From Bacteroidota bacterium (GTDB lineage: Bacteria > Bacteroidota > Bacteroidia > Bacteroidales > JAAUTT01): a stretch of DNA of 40,189 nucleotides. Positions 25,975 through 34,715 of this stretch are shown piece by piece; position 1 is the first letter of the stretch; each line of letters opens with the position of its first letter. The notes under the pieces are model-generated. The model made no database searches, was not told the origin of the DNA, and worked only from the letters and a program-made list of their open reading frames with translations. The position numbers and the translations under genes are program-made. The stretch covers positions 1 to 40,189 of the forward strand of contig JAJYAG010000043.1 in NCBI GenBank assembly GCA_021779665.1, read 5' to 3'.

Positions 25975-26847
25975 TCAGAATAACGATTGTTGAACCGGAT
26001 TTTTGGGAGTGTAAAATTTCATTGCATAAGGCAGTCCGACTTTCCGGCAGGTTTCCTGAAAAAGTCTTCGAAGATTATCGTGATCAGGAACATTACACGA
26101 GTAATCGTGACCATAACGAACCATGTAATTCTCTTTCATACCTGGAAATTTTTGGTCGAGTTGCTCGTAATAATATTCCCGCTGACCTTCACGCAGTGTC
26201 ATTCCCATCAACCCCAATATGTAGCCGGCTCCTGCATCTTTAGCTTTTACTATCAGTTGCTCAATGTTTTCAGGATTATCAGTAATGTAAGGTAAAACCG
26301 GCATCAGAGTAACGCCGCAGTAAATTCCGGCCGAGGAAAGAGTTCGAATTGTTTCGAACCTTACTGATGAAAGCGGAGCTCCAGGTTCAATTTGTCGCGA
26401 CATTACATCGTTGGCGGTAGTTATGGTAACCGAAACAGCTGCATAAACCTTGGAAATTTCCAGTAGAAGTTCAATATCCCGGCACACGAGATTACTTTTG
26501 GTAATCAGATGTACCGGGAACTTATGCCGGGCTAATATTTCAAGTGCTTTTCGAGAGAGCAGCAGTTCCTTTTCGATGGGCATGTAAGGATCGTTCATAC
26601 TTCCAAAACCAATGGTATCTTTCTCACGTTTGGAGCGAAGTTCCTTTTCGAGCAGTTCCAGAGCATTTTCCTTCACCTGGATATCAGTGAAATTATCAAT
26701 TCCATAACACTTGCTGCGCGAATCGCAATAAATGCAACCATGCTGGCATCCACGGTAAAGATTCATATTGTAACGAATGCCAAAATACGGGTCACTCCCT
26801 TTTTTAAGCGGCGAAAGTATGGTTTTAGCCTGGATGAAACGAGTCAT
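25975..26847 (-). CDS. Radical SAM protein of the spore-photoproduct-lyase-like (SPL) family
   Basis: This 290-residue protein has the iron-sulfur motif CxxxCxxC as CQHGCIYC (Cys34, Cys38, Cys41) within YNMNLYRGCQHGCIYCDSR. The glycine-rich SAM region and the GSMNDPYMPIEKELLLSR, VHLITKSNLV and SVTITTANDV motifs are typical of the SPL-like group often annotated as radical SAM mobile pair or DNA-repair proteins. True spore photoproduct lyase is unlikely because the organism is not a sporeformer. The substrate is unknown. It is followed after 8 bases by the GNAT-YoaP gene; the gap upstream (26848-26932) holds a degenerate repeat shared with 27385-27421. Confidence 0.8.
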   Translation of the reverse strand: MTRFIQAKTILSPLKKGSDPYFGIRYNMNLYRGCQHGCIYCDSRSKCYGIDNFTDIQVKENALELLEKELRSKREKDTIGFGSMNDPYMPIEKELLLSRKALEILARHKFPVHLITKSNLVCRDIELLLEISKVYAAVSVTITTANDVMSRQIEPGAPLSSVRFETIRTLSSAGIYCGVTLMPVLPYITDNPENIEQLIVKAKDAGAGYILGLMGMTLREGQREYYYEQLDQKFPGMKENYMVRYGHDYSCNVPDHDNLRRLFQETCRKVGLPYAMKFYTPKNPVQQSLF

Positions 26848-26885
26848 TGATAGATTTCAGATTTGAAAATAAAGTTAATTATTTT

Positions 26886-26921
26886 GTCGATTGTCCATAG
26901 CTGATAGTCGATAGCCAATAC
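26886..26921. repeat. Degenerate intergenic repeat, copy 1
   Basis: A GTC-rich stretch (GTCGATTGTCCATAGCTGAT, then AGTCGATAGCCAATAC) resembles the segment at 27385-27421, sharing GTCCA and a GTCnAnnGCCAATAC end. The two copies flank the small membrane protein gene. Such drifting GTCCATAG-type repeats occur between genes in many Bacteroidota. Confidence 0.4.
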
Positions 26922-26932
26922 CACTTAAAATT

Positions 26933-27352
26933 TCAAACCTTTTTATTCATTCTGATTATTATCACCATTGCCACCCATGCCTGGAAGAAAGCGCTCAGGG
27001 TCCAGGTAATTGCAAGCAACAAGGATACTTTAAAGGAGGAAAGCGTCATGATCATTCCGGGAATAATGGCTATAAACCAGTATATCAGAGAAAAATAAAA
27101 GGCAATTTTCCAGATACTTCCATTAAAAAACGATTTCGCACGATTCCATAACCATGCAAAAGCAAATGCCAGCAGAAATGGTTGAAGAAAATAAATGTAC
27201 ATCAATGGGTCGTCCCATGAACGAAATATCTGAAAATTCTCGTATTCGGCACTTACCGAAGGGAACATAAAATTAAATAGGTACCCGATAAGCATTCCGG
27301 CAGCAAATAATCCAAGGGCGGCAACAAGGCCGGGGATAAAAATCTTTTTCAT
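26933..27352 (-). CDS. Small four-helix membrane protein, unknown function
   Basis: The 139 residues contain about four membrane helices: FIPGLVAALGLFAAGMLIGY, PLMYIYFLQPFLLAFAFAWL, WKIAFYFSLIYWFIAIIPGM, and a last one near LLAITWTLSAFFQAWVAMVI. No conserved catalytic residue stands out and the family was not recognised. The gene is flanked by related degenerate intergenic repeats (26886-26921 and 27385-27421), so it may have moved as a unit or simply sits in a repeat-prone stretch. It is on the same strand as the GyrI-like gene 121 bases upstream. Confidence 0.6.
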   Translation of the reverse strand: MKKIFIPGLVAALGLFAAGMLIGYLFNFMFPSVSAEYENFQIFRSWDDPLMYIYFLQPFLLAFAFAWLWNRAKSFFNGSIWKIAFYFSLIYWFIAIIPGMIMTLSSFKVSLLLAITWTLSAFFQAWVAMVIIIRMNKKV

Positions 27353-27384
27353 TGTTTTGATGATTTAAGGTTAGAGAATATTGA

Positions 27385-27466
27385 AGTCCATGGTAGACAA
27401 ACGTCGGTCCACGGCCAATACAGAACAACCATCTGGACTGGGTTTGCTGTGGACTGGGTCTGCTGT
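27385..27466. repeat. Degenerate repeat copy 2 plus a 16-base tandem duplication
   Basis: The segment 27385-27421 resembles the repeat at 26886-26921. Next to it, GGACTGGGTTTGCTGT (27435-27450) is repeated directly at 27451-27466 with one base changed. Nothing else is recognisable in this gap. Confidence 0.5.
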
Positions 27467-27473
27467 CAGTCGA

Positions 27474-27926
27474 CTATTTTACACCCACCTGCACTTCGGT
27501 GAGGTTATTTTCGGGGTTATTAAAATCCATGTGTAGGTATACTTCCCGACAAACTCCGTTGGGAGTAAGGTTCTGCTTTCCGGTTTCCATAAAAAGTTTA
27601 TGGTATGTTTCAGGAAGTTTTTCCCAAGATCCAGAGTGGGTAATTGCCAGAGATCTTAACGCCGGAATGGTTTTGACTTCAAATTTTCCTTGATAGCTTG
27701 CAGGAGCAGTTACCGGAAGGGCAATGTCAAGAGTGAAAACTGTATCAGCATGACCGTCCATCCCGGTGTAGATCCAGTAAACAGGACCGGTTATTTCAAG
27801 GTTGTTTACCACAGCATCCTTATATAATTCAGCAGCCTTTACCCGGACATACTGAAATATTCCCGCGAAGTTAGTCTGAACTGAGAAGGTTAATGCTGTA
27901 AAGGCATTTTGAGATGTGATTTCCAT
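27474..27926 (-). CDS. GyrI-like small-molecule-binding (AraC effector-binding) protein
   Basis: This 150-residue protein matches the SOUL/GyrI effector-binding fold: two repeats of beta-strands and a helix, with FAGIFQYVRVKAAELYKDAV, VFTLDIALPV and the typical KTIPALRSLAITHSGSWEKL segment. The start chosen is the ATG at 27926. Stand-alone members bind hydrophobic cations or other small molecules and may act as sponges or hydrolases. It lies 70 bases after the YafY-type regulator on the same strand, a frequent pairing that suggests a regulator and a sensor or detoxifier of one ligand. Confidence 0.78.
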   Translation of the reverse strand: MEITSQNAFTALTFSVQTNFAGIFQYVRVKAAELYKDAVVNNLEITGPVYWIYTGMDGHADTVFTLDIALPVTAPASYQGKFEVKTIPALRSLAITHSGSWEKLPETYHKLFMETGKQNLTPNGVCREVYLHMDFNNPENNLTEVQVGVK

Positions 27927-27996
27927 AGGGGTTGATTTTAAATTTCTCTGCAAAGAAAAACAGCAGTTGTGTCAACCTTATGGCAACAGTATTTTT

Positions 27997-28947
27997 CTAA
28001 AAGCGATTTTTTACAGATTTTATAAAATCTGCAAAAGCATCTTTGAACTTTTGAGGCGTAACCACCTCAACAACATCCGAATACATCATCATCCATCGAA
28101 TAAAATAATCCTGATCGTTCACCACAAAATTGAGATCAACATAATTTTCCTTTTCTTCTTCTCCAATAAATCCGTAGTAATAACGTGTGGTTTGGATAAG
28201 TTTAGCCTCAACTTTCGGGAAGCGGACTGTGACTTGTTCCAGTTCATAGGAACTTTGCATCTGGCTGAAAAAATCCTTGACAGACTTTATTTCACGGGGA
28301 TTGTAGGTTTCGTCGGTTGCTGAAAGCTTATAAATACGGTCGAGCCTGAAATCGCGGTAATCGTTGCGATATCGGCAATATCCTATCAGATGCCAGCCCA
28401 TGCTGTAAAAACATAAACCAACAGGCTCAACCAGGCGGTCGCGCACAAGTTCCTCGTTATAGCCGGCACGGTAATCTATCTTCAAGACTTTTTTACTGAC
28501 GAGTGACTGCTGCACGTCCAGGATGTAGTTATTGGGAGCTTCGGGTGCAACTTTAGGTGCATAATGAAAAACTTCAATATTGGTATCGAGCCTGTCGAGG
28601 TAATGTTTTTCCTTTTCAGGAAGAACAGCTTTGATTTTGTACATGGCCGATTTATACTGCTCGTTTACTGATTTATCGGCAATTTTCTCAATAATTTTCT
28701 CGGCCGTAAGCAACGACGATGCTTCACTGGTTGTGAACATTACCGGAGGCAGATGATATCCGTCGATTAAAAAGTATCCTTTCCCCGGTTCGGCACCCAC
28801 GGGTACGCCGGCTTCTTCCAGGGCCTTCAGATCGCGGTAAGCGGTACGTTTACTGATTTCGAAACGGGCGGCAATTTCTTCGGCAGTGACAAACTTCTTA
28901 CTCTGAAGCTGAATAAGAATGGCAGATACGCGGTCGATACGGTTCAC
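27997..28947 (-). CDS. YafY-type transcriptional regulator (HTH plus WYL domain)
   Basis: This 316-residue regulator has an N-terminal winged helix-turn-helix (FVTAEEIAARFEISKRTAYR, DLKALEEAGVPV) and a central WYL domain (about 140-215; CFYSMGWHLIGYCRYRNDYR). A C-terminal WCX extension ends it. WYL domains sense ligands or nucleic acid, and such proteins commonly act as repressors of the adjacent genes. The start is GTG at 28947; no in-frame ATG is closer to the domain start. It heads the minus-strand run of accessory genes, so it is the natural candidate to control them, especially the GyrI-like gene. Confidence 0.88.
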   Translation of the reverse strand: MNRIDRVSAILIQLQSKKFVTAEEIAARFEISKRTAYRDLKALEEAGVPVGAEPGKGYFLIDGYHLPPVMFTTSEASSLLTAEKIIEKIADKSVNEQYKSAMYKIKAVLPEKEKHYLDRLDTNIEVFHYAPKVAPEAPNNYILDVQQSLVSKKVLKIDYRAGYNEELVRDRLVEPVGLCFYSMGWHLIGYCRYRNDYRDFRLDRIYKLSATDETYNPREIKSVKDFFSQMQSSYELEQVTVRFPKVEAKLIQTTRYYYGFIGEEEKENYVDLNFVVNDQDYFIRWMMMYSDVVEVVTPQKFKDAFADFIKSVKNRF

Positions 28948-29340
28948 AATTCAATGGATTAACTTTTCACGTTGAAAGATATGAAATTTAGACCGATAAA
29001 ACCCAAGATGCTATAAATGATAATATTAATTGGATTTCATCTTCTTCGCAAAGAAAACCTGAGGGTGCGCTCCCGAAAACCCATACGACAAAGTATTTAC
29101 TCACATTCCTAACACAAACAATTGCAACACTGCTTTTTGGCTATACAACATAACCGAGCCCAGGCAGCTTTTACCTGTTTTTCATATTCATTCTAAATTA
29201 ATAGCAATTCACCCTTCTCTCTGAAAAAAATCAACCAAAACTGATCAATGGCTTAAAAAAATCTTTTTCTTTGAAAGTTGTTATAAAACACATTTTCCAT
29301 TTTTGAAGATGTGGAAATTTTTAACCTTAAAAAACCTAAA
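28948..29340. other. 393-base divergent intergenic region
   Basis: This AT-rich gap lies between the YafY-type regulator (minus) and the acyl-CoA synthetase (plus). It must hold both promoters. Towards the synthetase, TTTG at 29270-29273 and CATTTTTG at 29298-29305 form a weak -33/-7 pair. Towards the regulator, TATCTTTC and TAAATTTC, each one base from the -7 pattern, occur within 60 bases. No RNA gene, repeat or convincing small reading frame was seen. Confidence 0.4.
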
Positions 29341-30981
29341 ATGACAAAGTTATCGTATAGCCATGGAGTTAGCGATATTCCGCTGAAAGGTGATACAATT
29401 GGAGAATCTCTGAGACAAACCGTTGAAAAGTATGGCGATTGTGAAGCCCTTGTTGTAGTAAGCCAGGGTTACCGTGCTACTTATAAAGAACTGTGGGATC
29501 AGGTGGGCGATGTTGCTAAGTCGCTAATGGCTTTTGGAATTAAGCGTGGCGACCGGGTAGGAATCTGGGCGGCAAACCGCTATGAGTGGGTGTTGGTTCA
29601 ATTCGCTACGGCCCGCATGGGAGCTATCATGGTGAATATTAATCCGGCGTTTAAAGCGCATAACTTAAAATATGTGCTGGAGCAATGTAAAATGGACTTC
29701 TTAATTGCTTCGCACTATTTCCGCAAAACAGATTATGTGGATATTCTCAATAAAGTTCGTCCCGAATGCCAATACCCCAAGCGTACCATTATTATGGAGC
29801 GCGACTGGGAAAAATTTATTGCTGCAGGAAAAAAAATCAGCGACAATGAATTAAGAGAACGCGAACTTTCGTTACAATTCGACGATCCAATCAACATTCA
29901 ATATACTTCGGGAACAACAGGCCATCCGAAAGGAGCCACTCTTTCGCACCACAATATTCTGAACAATGGATTTTTCATTGGAGAACGAATGTTTTATACT
30001 GAAAAAGACCGTGTTTGTATTCCGGTTCCTTTCTATCACTGCTTTGGGATGGTTCTGGCTAACCTGGCCTGTGTCACACACGGTTCGTGTATGGTGGTGC
30101 CGGGTGAAATTTTTGAACCTGAAAGTGTTATGCAGGCCGTACAGGACGAAAAATGCACGTCACTTTACGGAGTTCCAACCATGTTTATCGCCGAACTGGA
30201 ACATTCAAGTTTCTCTAAATTCGACTTTTCGACACTACGCACAGGTATTATGGCGGGTTCCCCCTGCCCCATCGAAACCATGAAACAAGTGCAGGCCAAA
30301 ATGAACATGACTGAAATTACTGTTTGCTACGGTATGACGGAGACTTCACCTGTATCGACCCAGAGCTTTGCCGACGACATTCTTGAAAAACGTGTAAGCA
30401 CCGTAGGTACTGTACATCCTCATGTCGAAATTAAAATTATCAACCCCGAAAACGGAGCCATTGTACCGCGCGGCGAACAAGGCGAAATTTGTACCCGTGG
30501 GTATTCTGTAATGATTGGCTATTGGGATGCACCCGAAGATACCGCCAAGGTTCTCGACCGCAATGGCTGGATGCACACCGGCGACCTCGGAACCATGGAC
30601 GAAGAAGGATATGTAAAGATAGTAGGCCGTATCAAGGACCTCATTATTCGTGGCGGCGAGAACATTGCACCTCTGGAAATTGAAGAATTCCTGATGATGC
30701 ACGAGGCTGTTGAAAACGTTCAGGTAATTGGTGTCCCCAGCTTAAAGTACGGCGAGGAAGTAATGGCCTGGATAAAAATGAAAGATGGCTACGATTTAAC
30801 AGAAGAAGACTTTGACGCTTATTGCCGTGGTCAGATTGCTACTTTTAAAATTCCGCGATACTGGAAATTTGTACAGGAGTTTCCGATGACGGTTTCCGGG
30901 AAAATCCGCAAAGTAGAAATGCGCGAAGTTTCCATCAAGGATCTGGGATTGGAAGATGTAGCAAAAATTAAAACTGCATAG
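29341..30981 (+). CDS. AMP-binding fatty acyl-CoA synthetase
   Basis: This 546-residue enzyme activates a carboxylic acid to its acyl-adenylate and then its CoA thioester in the cytoplasm. The signature P-loop [26 protein letters not shown], the hinge region [35 protein letters not shown] and the C-terminal catalytic lysine in SGKIRKVEM are all intact. The sequence fits medium/long-chain acyl-CoA synthetases. The ATG at 29341 is preferred over a GTG at 29311, which falls close to a predicted transcription start. It is followed by a large hairpin terminator, so it is a single-gene unit. Exact chain-length preference cannot be read. Confidence 0.9.
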   Translation: MTKLSYSHGVSDIPLKGDTIGESLRQTVEKYGDCEALVVVSQGYRATYKELWDQVGDVAKSLMAFGIKRGDRVGIWAANRYEWVLVQFATARMGAIMVNINPAFKAHNLKYVLEQCKMDFLIASHYFRKTDYVDILNKVRPECQYPKRTIIMERDWEKFIAAGKKISDNELRERELSLQFDDPINIQYTSGTTGHPKGATLSHHNILNNGFFIGERMFYTEKDRVCIPVPFYHCFGMVLANLACVTHGSCMVVPGEIFEPESVMQAVQDEKCTSLYGVPTMFIAELEHSSFSKFDFSTLRTGIMAGSPCPIETMKQVQAKMNMTEITVCYGMTETSPVSTQSFADDILEKRVSTVGTVHPHVEIKIINPENGAIVPRGEQGEICTRGYSVMIGYWDAPEDTAKVLDRNGWMHTGDLGTMDEEGYVKIVGRIKDLIIRGGENIAPLEIEEFLMMHEAVENVQVIGVPSLKYGEEVMAWIKMKDGYDLTEEDFDAYCRGQIATFKIPRYWKFVQEFPMTVSGKIRKVEMREVSIKDLGLEDVAKIKTA

Positions 30982-30986
30982 GAGCT

Positions 30987-31070
30987 GTTTAGGGGTTTAG
31001 GCTTTAGAGATTAGAATGAAATTCTCTAAAGCCTGCAACCTAAACACCCAATCCCTATTTTATTTTTTTT
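30987..31070 (+). terminator. Large hairpin terminator after the acyl-CoA synthetase gene
   Basis: AGGCTTTAGAGA (30999-31010) pairs perfectly with TCTCTAAAGCCT (31023-31034), and outer arms GTTTAGG (30987-30993) and CCTAAAC (31039-31045) extend the stem. A T-rich run (TATTTTATTTTTTTT) follows, ending by 31070. Confidence 0.75.
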
Positions 31071-31095
31071 ACTCCCCCAACAATATCTAAATTTG
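31064..31095 (+). promoter_or_regulatory. Possible promoter of the flippase gene
   Basis: TAAATTTG at 31088-31095 is a perfect -7 box; the -33 region is a T run (31064-31070) rather than TTTG. The implied start near 31101 leaves about 27 bases before the TTG at 31128 and supports that start codon. Confidence 0.38.
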
Positions 31096-31127
31096 CTGAC
31101 CGTATTATTTCACAAAAACTTCGCATT

Positions 31128-32624
31128 TTGAAACCTGTAAAACAATTAGCCGGACAAACAGTAATTTACGGCCTTAGCACCATCGTTCCCCGATTCCTTT
31201 CTTTTTTGTTAGTTCCTCTTTATACATGGTTCTTTCCTGCTGAAGAATATGGAGTTGTGACGGAACTATATGCTTATGTGATTGTGCTAAACATTCTGCT
31301 CACCTATGGAATGGAGACAGCATTTTTTAAATTCAGTCAGGATAGCGGAAATGCCGATAAAGTTTACAGTACAATTCTCTCATCAATCCTTATCAGTTCG
31401 GGAATATTTGCATTAGCAACCATACTATTTGCACCCTCTGTAGCAGGAGCACTTGGTTACGAAAGTAACCCTGAATATGTGTGGATATTTGGCCTTATTA
31501 TTTCCATCGATGCGGTTTGTGCCATCCCGTTTGTAAAGTTAAGAAAGCAGAACAAAGCATTCAAATTTGCATCTATAAAGCTTGCCAATGTTGGTATAAG
31601 CGTTGTTTTGAATCTGCTGTTTATTGTTTTCTTTCCATGGCTCATTCATAAAGGACATCATTTGCCGGTTTGGTTGTATAATCCTTCCATTGGCCTTGGG
31701 TATATCTTTATTTCAAACCTGGTTGCAAGTTCAATCACACTATTGATATTGTCTCCACTAATTTCGTTTAAAGGAGGATTTGATTTCAAAATGCTGAAAA
31801 CCATATTGGCGTATTCCATCCCATTATTGGTGGCCGGTTTTGCAGGAAGCATCAATGAAGCTCTGGACCGTATCCTTATAAAGCATCTTCTGCCTGACAA
31901 CGTAAATGCGATGGAACAACTAGGTATTTATGGTGCCAATTTTAAACTGGCGGTGGTGCTTGTCCTTTTTATCCAGACTTTCAGGTTTGCAGCAGAACCC
32001 TTCTTCTTTAATTATGAAAAAGAGAAGGACTCGCGGGTTGTATTTTCCCGAATTCTCAATTATTTCACAGCTTTTATCCTCATCATATATTTAGGCTCGC
32101 TTGCCAATCTCGACATTCTGAAGTATTTCATCGGAAAAGAATACTGGAAAGGTTTATACATTGTACCTGTACTGCTTTTTGCAAACGTATTTCTGGGGAT
32201 ATACATTTATTTATCGGCCTGGTACAAACTGGCAGGAAAAACAATGTACGGAGCATACATTGTGGCAATTGGTGCTGCACTTACAATTGCTGCCAATGTA
32301 TTTTTTGTTCCTGCATTCGGGATTATTGCCGGTGCAGCAGGGCATCTCCTAAGTTACTTTGTAATGACGATCGTTTGCTACTTCTGGGGCAAAAAATATT
32401 ATCCAATACCATATGAAGTGGGCCGAATATTAAAATATATGGGATTGGCAGTTGTTTTTACAGTTGCTATATTGCTTTTGCCAATTCACTCTGTGATCCT
32501 CCGCCTGGTTGCCTTTAACTCCATTTTACTGGTTTTTGCCTTTATTCTTCTTAAAGATGTTGGCATGATCACTGCCCTTAAATCGTCTATAACACAGCTA
32601 AAAAGAAAAGTGAGCAAAGGTTGA
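31128..32624 (+). CDS. Polysaccharide flippase of the MOP superfamily (Wzx-like)
   Basis: This 498-residue protein has 12-14 membrane helices. The N-terminus KPVKQLAGQTVIYGLSTIVPRF matches the Bacteroidota oligosaccharide flippase group, which carries lipid-linked sugars across the inner membrane. The first codon appears to be TTG at 31128: no in-frame ATG lies nearby upstream, and the conserved KxLAGQT segment begins at once. No glycosyltransferase or sugar-nucleotide genes are in the window, so the transported glycan is unknown. The stop lies inside a hairpin shared with the convergent speA gene. Confidence 0.88.
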   Translation: MKPVKQLAGQTVIYGLSTIVPRFLSFLLVPLYTWFFPAEEYGVVTELYAYVIVLNILLTYGMETAFFKFSQDSGNADKVYSTILSSILISSGIFALATILFAPSVAGALGYESNPEYVWIFGLIISIDAVCAIPFVKLRKQNKAFKFASIKLANVGISVVLNLLFIVFFPWLIHKGHHLPVWLYNPSIGLGYIFISNLVASSITLLILSPLISFKGGFDFKMLKTILAYSIPLLVAGFAGSINEALDRILIKHLLPDNVNAMEQLGIYGANFKLAVVLVLFIQTFRFAAEPFFFNYEKEKDSRVVFSRILNYFTAFILIIYLGSLANLDILKYFIGKEYWKGLYIVPVLLFANVFLGIYIYLSAWYKLAGKTMYGAYIVAIGAALTIAANVFFVPAFGIIAGAAGHLLSYFVMTIVCYFWGKKYYPIPYEVGRILKYMGLAVVFTVAILLLPIHSVILRLVAFNSILLVFAFILLKDVGMITALKSSITQLKRKVSKG

Positions 32625-32639
32625 GATTTGCCCACTTTT
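32606..32639. terminator. Bidirectional terminator between the flippase gene and speA
   Basis: AAAAGTGAGCAAA (32606-32618) pairs with TTTGCCCACTTTT (32627-32639) with one mismatch. The stem overlaps the flippase stop codon. On the minus strand it is followed by CTTTTT, giving a good terminator for speA. Confidence 0.65.
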
Positions 32640-32661
32640 CAATATCAATTTCGTTATTATT

Positions 32662-34554
32662 CTATTCCAGGTAGGTATAGCCGTACAATCCGGAGCGATA
32701 GTTAGAAAGGAATTCCTTTCCTTCTTCGGCTGAGATGATCCCTGATTTAACTGAAGTAGTCACCCATGTTTCAACGGTACGAACCATTTTCTTGGAGTTA
32801 TACTGAACGTAATCCAACACTTCTGCAACGGTTTCGCCGTCGATAATCTGATCGATTTCATATCCTTTGTCGGTTACCGAGATATGCACCGCATTTGTAT
32901 CGCCAAACAAGTTGTGAAGGTCACCTAAAATTTCCTGGTAAGCACCCACTAAAAATACACCAATGTAATACGATTCCTTGCTCTTGAGAGTATGAACCGG
33001 GAGGTAATACGACAGATTCTTGGTTGAGATGAAGTTGTCGATTTTACCATCGGAATCGCAGGTAATATCCTGCAATGTAGCCGAACGTGTAGGTTTCTCG
33101 TCCAAACGCTGGATAGGCATGATGGGGAATATCTGATCGATAGCCCAAGAGTCGGGTAACGATTGGAACAGCGAGAAATTACAAAAATATTTATCCGACA
33201 GCAGCTTTGGCAGTGACCGGAATTCGTCGGGCACATGCTTTATTTCTGTGGTCATTAATTGTATATCGCGGGCTATGGACCAGAAAAGACGTTCAATCTG
33301 AGCACGGGTCTTCAGGTCGAGTAACCCGAGGCTGAAAAGGTCGAGCGCTTCCTCGCGGATCTGCTGGGCATCGTGCCATGTTTCGAACATTCGCGGCTGA
33401 TTCAGCTTATCCCACAACTGATAAAGGTCCTTCACTAGTTCGTGATCGTCAGGCTGAATTTCTTCTTCCTCTTCCCATGTGGGCAAGGATGTGGTTTCAA
33501 GAACTTCAAAAACCAGCACCGAATGATGCGCTGTAAGCGAACGACCCGATTCCGTAATGATGTTTGGATGAGGAATTCCATTCTTATCGCTCGCATCAAC
33601 AAGTGTAGAAATGGAGTCGTTCACATATTCCTGGATACTGTAATTGATGCTGCTTTCGCTGTCGGATGAACGGGAACCGTCGTAGTCTACACCAAGGCCG
33701 CCGCCAATATCAACAAAATCAAGCCCAAAGCCACGCTGATAAATCTGAATGTAGAATTGTGCAGCTTCGCGCAAAGCAATTTTAATACGGCGAATTTTTG
33801 TTACCTGACTTCCAATGTGAAAATGAACCAAGCGAAGGCAATCCTTCATTTTATTCTTTTCAAGAAAATCAAGCGCTTCGAGCAATTCGCTTGAGGTTAA
33901 TCCGAATTTACTTACGTCGCCACCGGAGTCTTCCCATTTACCGCTGCCGGAGCTTGCAAGTTTGATGCGCACTCCCAGATTGGGCTTAATCTTCAACCTG
34001 CGGGCAATGTTGGCGATTAGCTTTAACTCATTCAGTTTTTCGGCAACCAGGAAAATACGTTTTCCCATTTTCTGAGCCAGAAGAGCCAGTTCAATATAAT
34101 CCTCATCCTTGTAACCGTTGCAAATAATCAATGAATCGCTGTCGGTATTAATCGCAATAACTGCGTGCAATTCCGGTTTCGATCCGGCCTCAAGACCAAT
34201 GTTGAATTTTTTCCCGTGGCTTACAATTTCTTCCACCACAGGACGCATCTGGTTTACCTTAATAGGATAAATAATAAAATTCTGAGCCTTATAATTATAT
34301 TCTTCGGCAGCAATTTTAAAACAACTCGACATCTTCTCAATCCGATTGTCGAGAATATCTGGAAAACGAATCAGCATCGGAGCCGAAACATCCCGTAACT
34401 GTAACTCGTCCACCAATTCTCTCAGGTCGACTTCAACCCCATTCTTTTTGGGTGTTACAACTACATTTCCTTTTTCGTTTATCGAAAAATAATTAATACC
34501 CCACCCAACTGTGTTATAAAGTTCAGCCGAGTCTTCAACGCGCCATTTTCTCAT
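32662..34554 (-). CDS. speA: Biosynthetic arginine decarboxylase
   Basis: This PLP enzyme converts arginine to agmatine, the first step of polyamine synthesis. The 630-residue protein is the full length of the SpeA family. The PLP lysine is in IIYPIKVNQMRP (Lys99), with VHFHIGSQ, DIGGGLGVDYDG and the C-terminal helical domain present. No agmatinase or agmatine deiminase gene is in the window. It starts at ATG 34554 and is convergent with the flippase gene. The 161-base gap upstream is AT-rich; TATTTTCG with TTGG 21 bases before is a weak promoter candidate. Confidence 0.96.
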   Translation of the reverse strand: MRKWRVEDSAELYNTVGWGINYFSINEKGNVVVTPKKNGVEVDLRELVDELQLRDVSAPMLIRFPDILDNRIEKMSSCFKIAAEEYNYKAQNFIIYPIKVNQMRPVVEEIVSHGKKFNIGLEAGSKPELHAVIAINTDSDSLIICNGYKDEDYIELALLAQKMGKRIFLVAEKLNELKLIANIARRLKIKPNLGVRIKLASSGSGKWEDSGGDVSKFGLTSSELLEALDFLEKNKMKDCLRLVHFHIGSQVTKIRRIKIALREAAQFYIQIYQRGFGLDFVDIGGGLGVDYDGSRSSDSESSINYSIQEYVNDSISTLVDASDKNGIPHPNIITESGRSLTAHHSVLVFEVLETTSLPTWEEEEEIQPDDHELVKDLYQLWDKLNQPRMFETWHDAQQIREEALDLFSLGLLDLKTRAQIERLFWSIARDIQLMTTEIKHVPDEFRSLPKLLSDKYFCNFSLFQSLPDSWAIDQIFPIMPIQRLDEKPTRSATLQDITCDSDGKIDNFISTKNLSYYLPVHTLKSKESYYIGVFLVGAYQEILGDLHNLFGDTNAVHISVTDKGYEIDQIIDGETVAEVLDYVQYNSKKMVRTVETWVTTSVKSGIISAEEGKEFLSNYRSGLYGYTYLE

Positions 34555-34715
34555 CAGCGTAAAGTATTAAGCTTTAATTGTTAATGAATAATTTTTATAA
34601 ATTTTAAAAACGCAACGAAAATAATCAATGTATCAGACAAATAACCAATCGGACTTATAAATTTTAGCGATTGTTAAATATTTGTGCTACTGGATTAAAA
34701 TTCAGGTTTTCGATA

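Noticed and set aside
25975-26847. True spore photoproduct lyase
   Set aside because: The sequence fits the broader SPL-like radical SAM group, and no sporulation genes or sporeformer features are present.
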